From: Membranipora membranacea
Lineage: Eukaryota > Bryozoa > Gymnolaemata > Cheilostomatida > Membraniporidae
Assembly: GCA_914767715.1 (NCBI GenBank)
Contig: OU612065.1
Span: 33,606,001-33,670,000 of the forward strand
Direction: 5' to 3'
Length of the DNA: 64,000 bases
A program made the translations under genes and the position numbers. This document shows positions 34,395 through 46,645 of this stretch, piece by piece. Position 1 is the stretch's first letter. Every line of letters begins with the position of its first letter. Under the pieces are notes generated by a model that saw only the letters and a list, made by a program, of their open reading frames with translations, did no database searches and was not told the origin of the DNA.

Positions 34395-35572
34395 AATTTG
34401 TGATTAAGAAATAATTTTGCTTCTATGGGGGAATTGACTAATCGGTACTGTATGACTTGGCAAGCCCACGAGCAACAGATGAGAATCTCCTGTGAAAAAT
34501 TGCCAAAATTACTCTAATTTGCTAACTGTAGATTTAATAATATTTATATATATTTATATGATGCTAATCTAACTGATTGATATCAGATGTAATCACACTA
34601 TGATTATCTTATACTGTCAAGTACTCTATAGAGAATAATGTGGTAACACTTTTAGTCTGAAATGTATGATTTATGTATGACACCGGATACCAAACATTTA
34701 AAAAATCCCTCCTCCACCACAGAGGGTACAAACTTGTTCTAAGTTTTAGGTATGTGTTTATAAATCGAAATTTCCGACAATAGCAAGATGACACTACTGG
34801 CTATTATATGTATATCTATATATTATATCTTCAAGTTTCAGACTTAGATTTCTAATTGATGACCTCTGAATCTCATAACTTGTAGGAATTTGCCAATTAC
34901 ACCTGCCAAGTGAACTTGTATAATCCCTTCATAATCGACAATGACACCCCTGGACACCTGATAATTAATAAGGATAGGCATAAATGTTGTCGATGTATAT
35001 TCATGACAACTAGAGAATTTTTTGGGTTTTCCAAAAGTGACTTGCTGAAAATGTTGTAGGGCTACGGCCCCCATACATTGCCTATGAATACACCTCCTCC
35101 ACCCCCCTTAAGGCTGAATTACAGCCTGCCCTAAAAAAGGTATGCTGTTTATTATAATCAGAGCTCTCACAACCACTCGTGTTTAGGCCATGTTACTCAG
35201 GCGATTTCAGAATATGAGTTTGAAACTCAGATTTTGTTTCATATTAATTAATAATGAACTCCGTCAGTGTGGATTAGACGACAATAGTAAACAACCCTTT
35301 TGCGTTGTAATACGTGATGATACACTGACACACTAACCAACTGGCTGTTTTCAGTTGGATTCTCAATGATGACCTGCTTATAAATCACAAACTGAACATT
35401 TCACCATTGGAGCCAATGAAATTCATCTCCGGCTGTGCTGCAGACCTTGTTCGGGAGGATTACAGTCGCTGAACCCCAAAACCCTCAGCTAATTATGCAC
35501 AAAGCGCTTTGCACCTTTAAAATGCAACTACCAAACACAGTATAAGCAAAACTCAGAATTTGGATCCATCCA

Positions 35573-35816
35573 GGTGGTCTTTCAATTAGGATAAGCCATT
35601 GAATTCCATACCGAATAGTACAATATTCGTTGGGATGAGCGCGTTATTATTATCGTTAACTTTGTGTTTCCTTCAACCAATTAGACACCAACTCACTCCC
35701 AAATTGCTCTCTCAGAATGTATATAGTTCCATCAAAGAGTGAGCGATTTGTGATTGAGACCCTAGCAGGACTCGCTCACAGATCAGATTGCGATCTTGGT
35801 TGGTTGAGAGCACCCA
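35573..35816. mobile_element. hAT-like MITE, degraded copy
   Basis: Starts GGTCTTTCAATTAGGATAAG and contains AGAATGTATATAGTTCCATC and GAGTGAGCGATT, shared with 24813-25062. The right terminus is mutated. Confidence 0.6.
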
Positions 35817-36452
35817 TTATAAGGTGCCGATATAATTTGTTAGTATTTAGGAGTTGTCTGTACTTTGATAATGCACTCTGATTGGATGATCTGTGTATAC
35901 TGATTAGGCCTTTTAAAATAGTTTTAACATAGCGCATGCAGGCATAGTTTGTAGAGGTTCGATGAATTGTCATTACAAACGCCTGCCGTGTATGTAAGTG
36001 AACGAGGGAGAAAATGTAAATTCAGATGACTGAAAGGGTTATAATATGATCCTCCATGCCACTCACTATATTGCAAGGCTTTTCCTACCACCAACTTACT
36101 AATAATAATGATCTTAATCCAAACCAGGGATCTGTGCCAAAGAACAGCTCATACATTCAGTTGAGTTAGCTCAACATTAACATCACCAAGCTCTTTGCTG
36201 GAAGCCTCTTTTGTTCACTCAGCACAGAAATGGAAAATACGATGAGAGAGCTGTATGGCCCAATAGTTCCTTTCGCTTTCATGGTTGCCGGCAAATTTGA
36301 TTTCCTATCAATCATCAACATACCAAATAGATATGCAGTCATTTGTTGACTACAGTGCTATTAATGTGAGCAATGATAGTTTGTTGCTTATTTATTGTAA
36401 TATTTCTCCTCAGTCTAATCCTGTCCATCCTGATCTGACTTTACACTAGATT

Positions 36453-39400
36453 ATGGAAGAGGAGGAAGTACACAAGGACATAATTGATTCTATCTATGAG
36501 TCTGCAGAGAATACTCTCACAACTTCCGGTCTTATCCTGGTCAAAGATTTCATCAAGAAATGGAAATACGCTCTGGCATCTGACGAACTTCTGCTGCAGA
36601 ACCATGACCAACCCAGCGGGCACATTGTATGCGGCAACATGTTTCCAATGTCGCAATTGGATTGTTTCTGTGTTGCATGGTACACGTTTAACATTCGATA
36701 TCTTTTAGATGCATAAATGATGCATATAAAGCAACACAGTTTTTTCCAATATGGTAACTGCGCAGTAACTACAGCTACTTTACTAGAGAGTAATTTGCAA
36801 GAATACTGGCATCATATGTGATAAAATGCTTTGCCATTTGTTTGCTACACTCTGTGTGGCTCCAAATTGTGTGCAATTCTATTTTGCACTGTTTTATTCC
36901 ATTTTCTTAAAATCAAATCTAGTCTCTAGACCGCATGGGAATGATGCGTTTACGACCAGGTAGAGGCATAAATGGTGCATACAAAGCAACACAGTTTTTT
37001 CCAATATGGTAACTGCGCAGTAACTACAGCTACTTTACTAGAGAGTAATTTGCAAGAATACCGGCATCATGGAAAAAAAATGCTTTGCGATTTGTTTGCT
37101 ACCATCTGTGTGGCTCCAAATTGTGTGCAATTCTATTTTGCACTGTTGTATTCCATTTTCTTAAAATCAAATCTAGTCTCTAAACTGCATGGGAACGATG
37201 CGTTTATGACTGCGTATCTGTTGAATTTGTATACATTACTTGCATTTATCTCCCCTGGTAAGCTGCTAACGTTTGGTAAGCCCTAGTGACAACACAAACG
37301 TGCAATATAATTATTTAAATAAACCATTATTCAATAACTTTGAAACATTAATACATGTCAGTATTTTGAAATAGGTTAATATATAGTCAGGGTTTAAATT
37401 ACCTGCATTAAGCACCACTTAATGTTTTTTGCGAATAAAATTGAACGAGATTGTATTCGAAATAAGTTTCAAGAGTTACACTAAAAATTACTCAATGACA
37501 TACCCTACACTAGTGGAAGTCCAATGATCTCATGGGCCTACTACTCAACATCCACAGTGGACTGAATCACCCTCCTAAATGCTAATTGATATTAAATCTA
37601 ATAAATCATAATTAAAATGAAATATATACTGAGGTATGATATATTGTGTATAAATTTGCTGTCAAGAAAACGCATGGTTACTATATTATATACAAGCCTC
37701 TAGTTAGATGTGTAGCAGAGGCAGTTTATATATCGTAACAATGTCTACTAAAATGCACCATTCCAACATATAATAGCGTGACAGATTGCCACATTAGGCA
37801 GACGTAGTTCAGCCTCTAAGGTAAACATCTTTCCAACATAGTTTAGATACAGTTGTGCCGGCTGGGAAGTGCCACTGGAGTCGATAACTAACGAAGAGAA
37901 CGCTATTCCAGAGGAACTGTTAGAGGAACTGTTTATTGTTACAAGGTAGGTGGTCAGTTGACTTACAGATGAGCGCCAGTCTTTAATATCATACATGCTG
38001 AGTTTTACATATTACATCGTGAGCGTCTAGTGGGTAAAACATTACAAGAGAGGTGTGTAAAAATTTTTGAACATTGTGTCACGCTTAGATTTCAATGTTC
38101 GTTGCGACACAAGTTTTACTGCTAGTGATTGCCATTCTTCAAGTGTATCACTCCCTGAAGTTAGTATGATCATATGATAGCAAGCATCTCAATCTTTTTT
38201 CTAGCCCAGCTGAAAGTTTGTATTTACCTGGAATGAAGCCGCTTCATGATGTCAAGTTAGAAGATGTACCAGAGGAAGCTAAACTCAAGACTATCAAGTT
38301 AGTTTCGTGCTAATTCAACTTTTGATGATGTTTCAGACATGGCTTAATCATAAGTAACTGCCTGACTATAACATGCATTGGTCTTTGGGTCTTTAAGCTC
38401 TGTTCATGGGTGGTGGTTCGGTAAGTGAATTTACTGAACTTTTGAGACTTTCCATCCCCAAAATTGTCTGAGTATTTCCATGTTCATATCTACATTTCCT
38501 CATGACAAGAAAATAAATATGTCAAAATATGGAGAGAACCCCAAGTTGACCGGGCCTCATTGAGGTGTCAGTTATTTTCTTGACATCCCCGATATGCAAC
38601 AGTTGATAAGCTTGGTCAACCTCCAAGCATCAACAAAGCTTTAAAAGACAGACCAGGTATTATGGGTGTGACGCATAATGGCTTTGTATGTTGCACGCGG
38701 TTTCACACCATCATACAGTATGCATTAGGTTACCTGCAGCTCACATACATCCCTCAAATACTAGCCTGGCCAGCCTGAGAGTCGTTTATGACATATTATT
38801 ATTACATTGAATTCCATATCTGGAATAGCATCATTAGCTTTCTTTTGCAAAACAAAGGGCTTGCAAAAATAGCCAGTCCCTAGTAGCAATCTAGAAATGC
38901 CCTAATCATCGACACTGTATGGGGTATAATTACTGTTTGCAATTTTGTAAACAAGACAATTTCTCAGGCTAATTATTCATGCTACTAGGGACAGCCAATC
39001 AGATAACAGTCAGATGGGTCCCTGTGTTAAGTGTCTTAACCGTATAACGCTATGATACTATTTCCATTCTAAGAGAAGAATCTAATTCAGTGTATTATTA
39101 TTATTATTTTCTTTATTGTTGGTGTCATGACAATTTGATACCTGTGTATGTAACCGGGTTGTTCTAGCTTATGACTCGGTGAGCTGATAGTTTTCCCTTG
39201 TTCATAATATATTGTTACATTAGTTAAACCAACAACAAAGTGCAGCATGCAGTTACAGAGCTAACCAATGGTCCTAAAACGCCAAAATTATTCACTGAAT
39301 GCTCAAAGAATCATCTCTTATTTTGATTAGGCACACACAGCAGGCGAGGAAACTAAAAACTGAAAGAAATGTACCAGATTATTCAATACGTAGCGTCATG

Positions 39401-42296
39401 GAATCTACCTTCAGAACTGATGAAAACCTGGTAAAAATATTATTTCTGATGTTCTAAGAGGGAAAAAATAAGGAAAAGTTGGGCCATGTATTTGTACTAT
39501 ATGGTCAGCATGAGAGATTGTGTATGTTACTTGTCAAAGTTGATCATACGTTGCTTTGATCTGGCAATCACCTGTATAGTTTGCACATTGAAACAAGAGA
39601 AGCTGACTGTGATAATCCAAAGGCTGATGTGTTTAGTTAAATATAGCATAATCATGATTTTAAAAGTTTGACCGTTAAACTACACATTTATGTAAGCTGA
39701 TTAAAAAGTCGAGTATGCTCTGTGATAGTTTCAATGCAACAAGTTTTTTACACACTGTAAATGTCTTTTTACAACAGGCCCACAAGCATGCTAGAATCAG
39801 AGCCGAAAGAGACTTGTTGAAAACTACCAAAGAAGACGGGACGCTGATAAAAGGCACCAAAAAGGAAATAGATGTACCTGAGGCTATAGTAGAACTTGTG
39901 TATACCAAAGGGCAGGACAAATTCCCCGATAAAGCAATACAGGTTAGGTGATGCACTGAAAGATTTGGTATTCAGCTAGATATATTAATATTGAGATACC
40001 TCCTTGGCAACTGGTACAGGGCTTGTTTGCATAGGTACATGCACTATCTCCACAGCACAGTACAAACTAGTCAATTAAGGCCAGCATATCCCTGCATTAA
40101 AGGCAGTTAGGAACCGCTCTTCAACAATTTGATAGCTTTGCCAAGGGAGCCTGTAGTGGTCATATTTAGAAATAAGAAGGTGTTTTATTCTTACATTACA
40201 TGTGTGGGGACATAATTCCTATTCTGACCTATGAGCTAAAGTGAAAAAGTGAATAGCACAGTGTCGTTGCGTCATGAGGAATGCACTGAATTGGAGAAGA
40301 CACTGAGCCTGTAACAAATTGCAAATGATTTCCAGTCTAGAGTATTTATATGTTATGATGCTTCCTCACTGCTTTTGATGCAGGGATTTGTTTCCTTAAT
40401 TGACTAAGGTTCAAGACACTGATAGTAAAAAATGTGCAAACGCATAGAATAACTAACCCTGCAGGTGTGAAATGGACAAGTGAGTATTACCTTACCTCCT
40501 TTTGTAGAGAACACGACAAACACATATTCACATGGTTACAGAGAATACGCTGGCCAGCCTGAGGGATGTGATAGTCTGTGATAAGGAGGGACAGATACCA
40601 GGAGACTTCAGTGAATCTCCTGACCAGGTACACAGCTCTAAGTCTGCCGCTGATATATTCTCCTCCGGCATGATGTTTATAGAAGATACTTTTTATCTGG
40701 ACACTCGGAAGCTTTCTTCTAAAGACTACAGCAGGTAGGCTCAGAATGTATTGATGGCGCATCCAAGCGTACATCAGTATAACATATAAACCCGTACTTA
40801 CCTCAGTCAAGCAAATATAAACCTGTACTTACCTCAGTCAAGCAAATATAAACCCGTACTTACCTTAGTATAGAATTTAAACACAGCTCACTAGCTACCA
40901 GTATAGGTGATGTACTGGATATATAGGTAGTACCTGCCCTTCATTATGAAGGTACAATTTCAATTACAAAGTGTCTGTCAGCCATATACACCAAGACAGG
41001 TGTCTGTAAGGGCCATTGATGAGTATGTAGGGTCTTTATATAAACTGTGAAATATTGAGCAGTCTACACACAGTTTTCTGCTGCAAGTTTAGCGTGAAAT
41101 TGCAGAGTTGGGCTTCAGGAACTGTCCTGTTCAGTAAGAACCAAGCTCGATGAAATTTGGTCTAGTGTCAAAACACCACAATATCTTCCTGTTAGACAAA
41201 TATCCGAGATCCTGCAGGGAAGGATTTTCCCCATACATATGACATTTAACCTGATCAATGATGGTACGTATTCTATTTTTGTAGACATATAGTCCAGTGG
41301 TTGAGAAAAAAGGGCAGTACTAGAGATTACCCAATCAAGTCCATGCAATTTGTCAAGATTGCCGATATGAAGATTCGGCTTGGTGTGCCATATGTGTACA
41401 TACATCAGGGAAACTGTGAGCATATGGTACAGTTTATCGATATCAGGTAAATATATAGGCTTTTCGTGTGATTGTTCAAAATGGGATAACAAGTCATCAA
41501 ATTTGGCAAAAAAGAGAGTTGTCTACCTAATGTCAGAGAGGGGACAACTGCAACAAAAAGAGTATAATAATTTAATTTAGTTGTTGATCTTGTAATGAGT
41601 CTTGGATTGACACAGTGATTATTGTATCAAGTTGTATAACTTAAATGATACATTTAATGTGCTTTAATACAAATAGTGATATCGACATGAGAAACCTGAA
41701 TACTATCTACTCATCTCATAAGCTCACTATTTTTGTCTGTCGCTTTTGTCAAGTTCATGATGATTTCATGATTGACAAAAGATTATTATGCTCATTTGTG
41801 CGTGGCTTAGTTAATGGCAGCAAATAACTGCAAGTGAGATTTTTTTTAGCATTGTATCATCCAACTCTCCTATGAGCTGTGTAATGGTATGTCACAAAAT
41901 CTCACCTGCATTTGTTTTGCTGTATGATTTGTGTGGTGCTGGGACCACCTTCATTCTACTTCACAAATCCGCTTTGAAATTCATTTCCATAGACATGACT
42001 ATGGTTATTTCACTTTTTTTTGTAGGCTGGTAAACTCTGAGGACTGTCAGACTTTGGCTGCATATCCTCTACAGATCACACAACATCAGCATCGATTCTA
42101 CATCTGTAAATCATGTCAGATACGCAGCGTTAGATGGATGGTTGTAAACAGCGTCGTCTCCCCTGCTGATCCCGACCATTACTGTGACATCTGCTACAAG
42201 ATGCTTCATTATAACAACAAGGGTGAAAAGATCTGTGACTTTAAGGCATACAGATATAATGATATGATGCATAGTACTCTGTCGCTAGCCTACTGA
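36453..42296 (+). CDS. SNAPC3: SNAPC3, snRNA-activating protein complex subunit 3
   Basis: Exons: 36453-36626, 37842-37945, 38205-38297, 39331-39430, 39778-39942, 40508-40734, 41285-41446 and 42026-42296; phases fit throughout and total 431 codons plus stop, close to the human length of about 411. SNAPc binds the proximal sequence element of snRNA promoters for RNA polymerases II and III; SNAPC3 (SNAP50) holds its zinc-binding C-terminus. The last exons are the secure part: LASLRDVIVCDKEGQIPGDF, LGVPYVYIHQGNCEH, then CKSCQIRSVRWMVVN and CDICYKMLHY, with the paired Cys motifs and CxxCxxMLHY signature of the family. The first two exons are placed by phase and an acidic start (MEEEEVHKDIID) and are less certain. 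The gene lies head-to-tail with the collagen. Confidence 0.85.
36711..37210. repeat. Tandem duplication of ~250 bp in a SNAPC3 intron
   Basis: GCATAAATGATGCATATAAA... at 36713 recurs as GCATAAATGGTGCATACAAA... at 36966. Both are followed by nearly the same 240 bases (CAGTTTTTTCCAATATGGTA; TCTAAACTGCATGGGAACGA-type end). It is a recent direct duplication, non-coding. Confidence 0.9.
40790..40870. repeat. 31-bp tandem repeat, ~2.6 copies
   Basis: ATAAACCCGTACTTACCTCA plus 11 bases repeats twice fully and once partly, 55 bases after a SNAPC3 donor. Confidence 0.85.
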
Positions 42297-45200
42297 GATC
42301 AGTAACAGAGGGATGGCTGACTTTTACATCGGCAGACTTATAGCTATCAGGATAAATTACTGAACTGAGCATGAACAGCTCTATCCTAAACTTTTGTAAT
42401 ATATTATTACTGTGACAGACCAGGTAGTTCACAGGTGATCAGCGTAATTACGTTCTCCAAAAGGGATGCAGCACGGCTTGGACCTGATGGTGTTTGGGAA
42501 GGTGATCGCGGCTAGTAAGGGCCTGCCTGAACGCAGGACTACGGCGACAATCACCTTCTGGAACAGGGCTGGCTCTGTGATAGTATGAGCCTTTAGTTCA
42601 ATTTATAATCTAAACTAGCATTTCTTCATTTTGTGAATTTTTTTACTTCTTGTTGCAAGCGGTTAAGAAAGTAGTAGAGAGTAAATTTGAATGAGGTATT
42701 TAACTTGTTTTTCTTCTGCTTCTTTTTGTAAAATAGATAAAGAAATAACCTAATCCCTTACTCTACTATACTCTTTGACGCAATCTTTCTCATCATCTAT
42801 CAAGGATTATAATATGGTGATAGTACCAAAATATAAGCCTTTAAATATTCATTGTTCCGCAGATCCATGAATTATAATTTTAAAATTTGTGCAGCAACCT
42901 TCGCTGAAGTAAGTCCCCAAGCAGTTTGAATGTGAACACATAACAAATAACTAGTCCACTGTTAAATGCTACGTTTGTGACAGCATTTGCTCGTTTCCAA
43001 CAACTGTGTTTTGGTTTCCGACTTAGAAGTAAGATTTAATTACTTCAATGACTGGTTAGTGGGTGTAACAATAGCTACTGTGCATTAGCTGTGTTGGAAG
43101 TTATCAACAAGTTACCAACACAGCTAATGCACAGTAGCTAGTGTAACGATGAATCTCAAAATACTGTTCTACTCACTGATATTGATCAAATTCATAATAA
43201 CTGTAGATTGGAATTCAATATTTTTGTTATTGTCATTATTAGTGTTTAGAAGTATCCTTTCTTTATTCATTATAAGTATCAGGTATTCATGTGTGCGTGG
43301 AGATCATATTAATATAATTTTGGCTTTTTTAGCATTCATTCATCATATATGATCTTTCTGTTGAGGGTTCGGCTATATCAGTGGGTCGAATTTGGATTGG
43401 ATTTATTCCTTTCATTCAATGATGGGTTAGATTGTTTAACGCGATGAAATTAGCGTATGGGGCCTTGCACTGGCAGAGTAGGGGCTGCGTGTTTATGGCC
43501 AGTTTAATTGCTTTAAATGAATGAAGTTCTTCAGGAACTAAACTTTTGGACACTCAAGTGAGTCAAGAGGGTGCCGTTCTAAGGCCACTCAGAATGTTCC
43601 CTCGCGACTAACCGCCCTCACAGTATCAGGGAAGCTGTTCTATATATTGGCAGTCTGGTGTCCAGACTTCTCTGGCCTCTCTCCTCTTTGGGTCATGAAA
43701 GCTACTAGGGTTATCTTCTCTTCATTTATGAGAAAATAACCCCTGTAAAAAATTTTTTTTTTTCTTACTCCAACATGTTTCCAGAAGTCTGTGCATCAAC
43801 CGTTACCTCAAAATGTATATAAATTAAAAATAATTTCGCTTGCAGCAAAAAATAAGATAATTTTTTGGCCAAATGAATATGGATAGATTACCTTGGTTTT
43901 CCATCGCACAAAAACATTACAGAACAATCCATCATAGCATTAATTTACGGATAGTAGGGGCAGCAGCAATCAAGCTATGATATGAAACCTCAAAGCAGGC
44001 CCACAATCGTTTATGAGCTTTTTACAAATTAGTGCCTCTCTTGTATTGGATATATTATGACCTTCTCTTGCAAGCAGTTTCAGGGACTGAGAGGAATGCA
44101 TTGGCGTTGCCAAACTTGACGCTTTATTCGTGTCAATCATAGCAGAGATTGAGTTGCAGACATTTCCCCTGTGGATCATCACCATATTAATCGCAGCTGG
44201 TACACTCCTAATGACGCTGTCATAGAGAAATTATCTGTAAGGCTTAAAGTACAAATATCTTGCTTACACGCTAAATCGTACATTATAACATCTTTATACT
44301 TTTCAGTATAATACAGCTGGCCAATCATGATGCACCAGTATATAAACTGAGCAATCACAACGAAGCGCATTGTCACATTACAGTCTTCTCTTGCATAGCA
44401 GAGTGAGCAGTCGTGTCGTGTCGGGTGATACCAGAGATTGTATAACAGTCATTTCCTCAAAAGATTCTCACCGCACTAAGTTCAGATAGCTTGCTCCCAT
44501 GGACGCTTTCATTGAGAAAAGATTATGTGTAACACTAAACATAGCTCCGTACTGAAGCACAGAAGAGCAATCGTAAGTAGGAACATACATGTAAAATCTT
44601 CCTTGCCCTTTTACATGATTATCAGCCAATAATGGCTACCTACCTATCTCCATCATTACTTTTTGATTTAAGGCTCAGTTTGATAAGAATTTGATAGATT
44701 GATAATCACTGAAAATATCTCTGAATGACTAAAAAAGGACAACAATGTCTTGACAGGGGGGCCATCGGGTGAAGGGCTAAAGTCTGGGGGCTCAGACTAT
44801 CTTGACTACAATAATAGTTACAGAAGAATTAAAATATGTAGGTAGTTATACAAGTCACATCAGTTAGGTTTTTTTTGAGGTCTCAATGTCAAACTTTTAT
44901 TCAAATTGGGCCAAAGACAGCACAGACCTAATTACGTTCTGACTGTAAAAGTTATTTCAAGATCCCCCTCCCTTTTTATAAGGTATAAGATAATCCTTAT
45001 GAGTAGGGCAAACAATTGACTGCACTCATTGTCTCCATTAGGCAAAAGCCGAAAATGTGTGTGTAAAGAAAATTGATTATTAATAATAAACGTAAAAACC
45101 AAAAGATCATGGTTATTCCCTACTCTCATCTACCTCTACAATCCATATCTGTTTACACTTTGTTGCTTGCTTATTCACCTGTGGTTTTTTGAATTATTTG

Positions 45201-46645
45201 AGAGTGTAGTGTTTCCCCCTGTTCCTTGCATCGATCCTCGCAATTGCATGTTGTGTATACACACAAATTGATTTGTTGTTCATCCATCTTTACCTAAAAG
45301 TATTCCAAAGTATTTGTACAACTTATACTGCATCAGCTTGAAATTTCTCCACAAGACCTCTCATAGACTAAGGGCCTTTCTTGTTGATGTAAAACCCCTT
45401 ACATGATTGTCATTATTTTAGCTCACTAGTTGGCAAACAATATAACTGGAAGAATTTGCTTGGCTGCAGCCTCAAAATATATTATTATCAAATCGTACAG
45501 CTGAGATTTAGCCTTCATGGTTTTCGATTTTGTCCTTACTATCGAGCGCTGGCAATGATAAAAAGTTGAATCAACAAAACTGTAGACCCAGAGCCGCTTG
45601 TGATGAAGTCAACTGATAATTCATTTGAGTTTGAAGAATGCGAAATAATTGAGAGAATGAAGTCAATGTGCATCACCTTTGTGTCTACAAAAGAAGTAAA
45701 TCTTTTTTATGTTGCAAAAAAAAATTATTGTATTGATATTTCAGTGCTGTACAATATAATCAGTAATCACCAGCTATAATTGTGCTGTACATGTGAGGTA
45801 TACAATCAGGGGGCTTGGTTATCTTATCCGCCCCTGCCTATGTGATTTAGAAATGATCGCACCCATCCACATAACTGATGAAAACTGTATTACCCAAGAT
45901 TATAAATATTGGTATCACTAACCACACGCATATAATGAGCTAATCTATGAAAGGAAGTTTAATAGCACCTTGCTGCCAAAAATAACTTATAAATTGCCGC
46001 TGAAGCATCTAACGAAAACAAATTGTTGCAGATGTGTTGTTCTGCTCTTCTCGCCGGCTCATAATCTATCAAATAATTTAACTGCATTTACAAACAGAAA
46101 TTTGTTGTCACAAATTCTCCATATTAAAAGCCAAAACTTTGGTGTTTGATAGGCTGAGAGAGCAGCATGAGCACTAATAAAATTAGCAGAAAAAGAGTGG
46201 GAAAACTGAGCTGATTTCCCTCCAAAATGAACAGAGACTGTAGCTAGTAAAATTGTAAAAGTCTGAGAAAATACTGTTCTGTAATTTTCACTGAATAATT
46301 GGATTTTACAAACTGAAACATAATGGGCGCCATCCAACCCCCTGCTTGGATTTGGGCAGACCGTTTTGTATCACAATTTCTCAGAATACATTGATTATGT
46401 GGCGACAATGCGGGCATTTCCAGATATGCTGAAAGATTTAACTGAGAGTAACTACATTTGAAGCAAAAAAGACAACCGTGGATATCTTCATAACAGGTGA
46501 GCACATCGTTTAGCTGCCATTTATGTTGATTCAAATTGTTCAGATTAATGATACCAAAGAGTCAATATTGCAACACCAAAAACCTTTCACTAGATTATAT
46601 GGGCAGCTCAAAAACAACACTGTAAGCAAACTTAATTTTTTATAG
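42297..46645. other. Intergenic stretch without a recognisable gene
   Basis: No frame here shows splice-consistent coding similarity I recognise. A G+C-richer piece at 42430-42590 stands out from its AT-rich surroundings but is broken by stops. A perfect hairpin lies at 43072-43140. The rest is AT-rich and unremarkable. The 5' exon(s) of the gene at 46646 may lie here unseen. Confidence 0.5.
43072..43140. repeat. Perfect hairpin with 26-bp arms
   Basis: TAGCTACTGTGCATTAGCTG... (43072-43097) and its exact reverse complement (43115-43140) surround a 17-base loop. TGTAAC lies just outside both arms, as in a small transposon insertion with a duplicated target. Confidence 0.88.

Noticed and set aside
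37748-37996. Minus-strand ORF of 82 codons
   Set aside because: The + strand at 37842-37945 gives a phase-matched SNAPC3 exon (WEVPLESITNEENAIPEELL); the minus frame lacks splice context.
40797-40870. CRISPR-like array
   Set aside because: Only two to three directly abutting 31-bp units without spacers; a simple tandem repeat in an animal intron.
42430-42590. Extra SNAPC3 or other exon in the G+C-rich patch
   Set aside because: SNAPC3 already ends with its family-typical C-terminus and stop at 42296; the patch has stops in all frames within about 25 codons.
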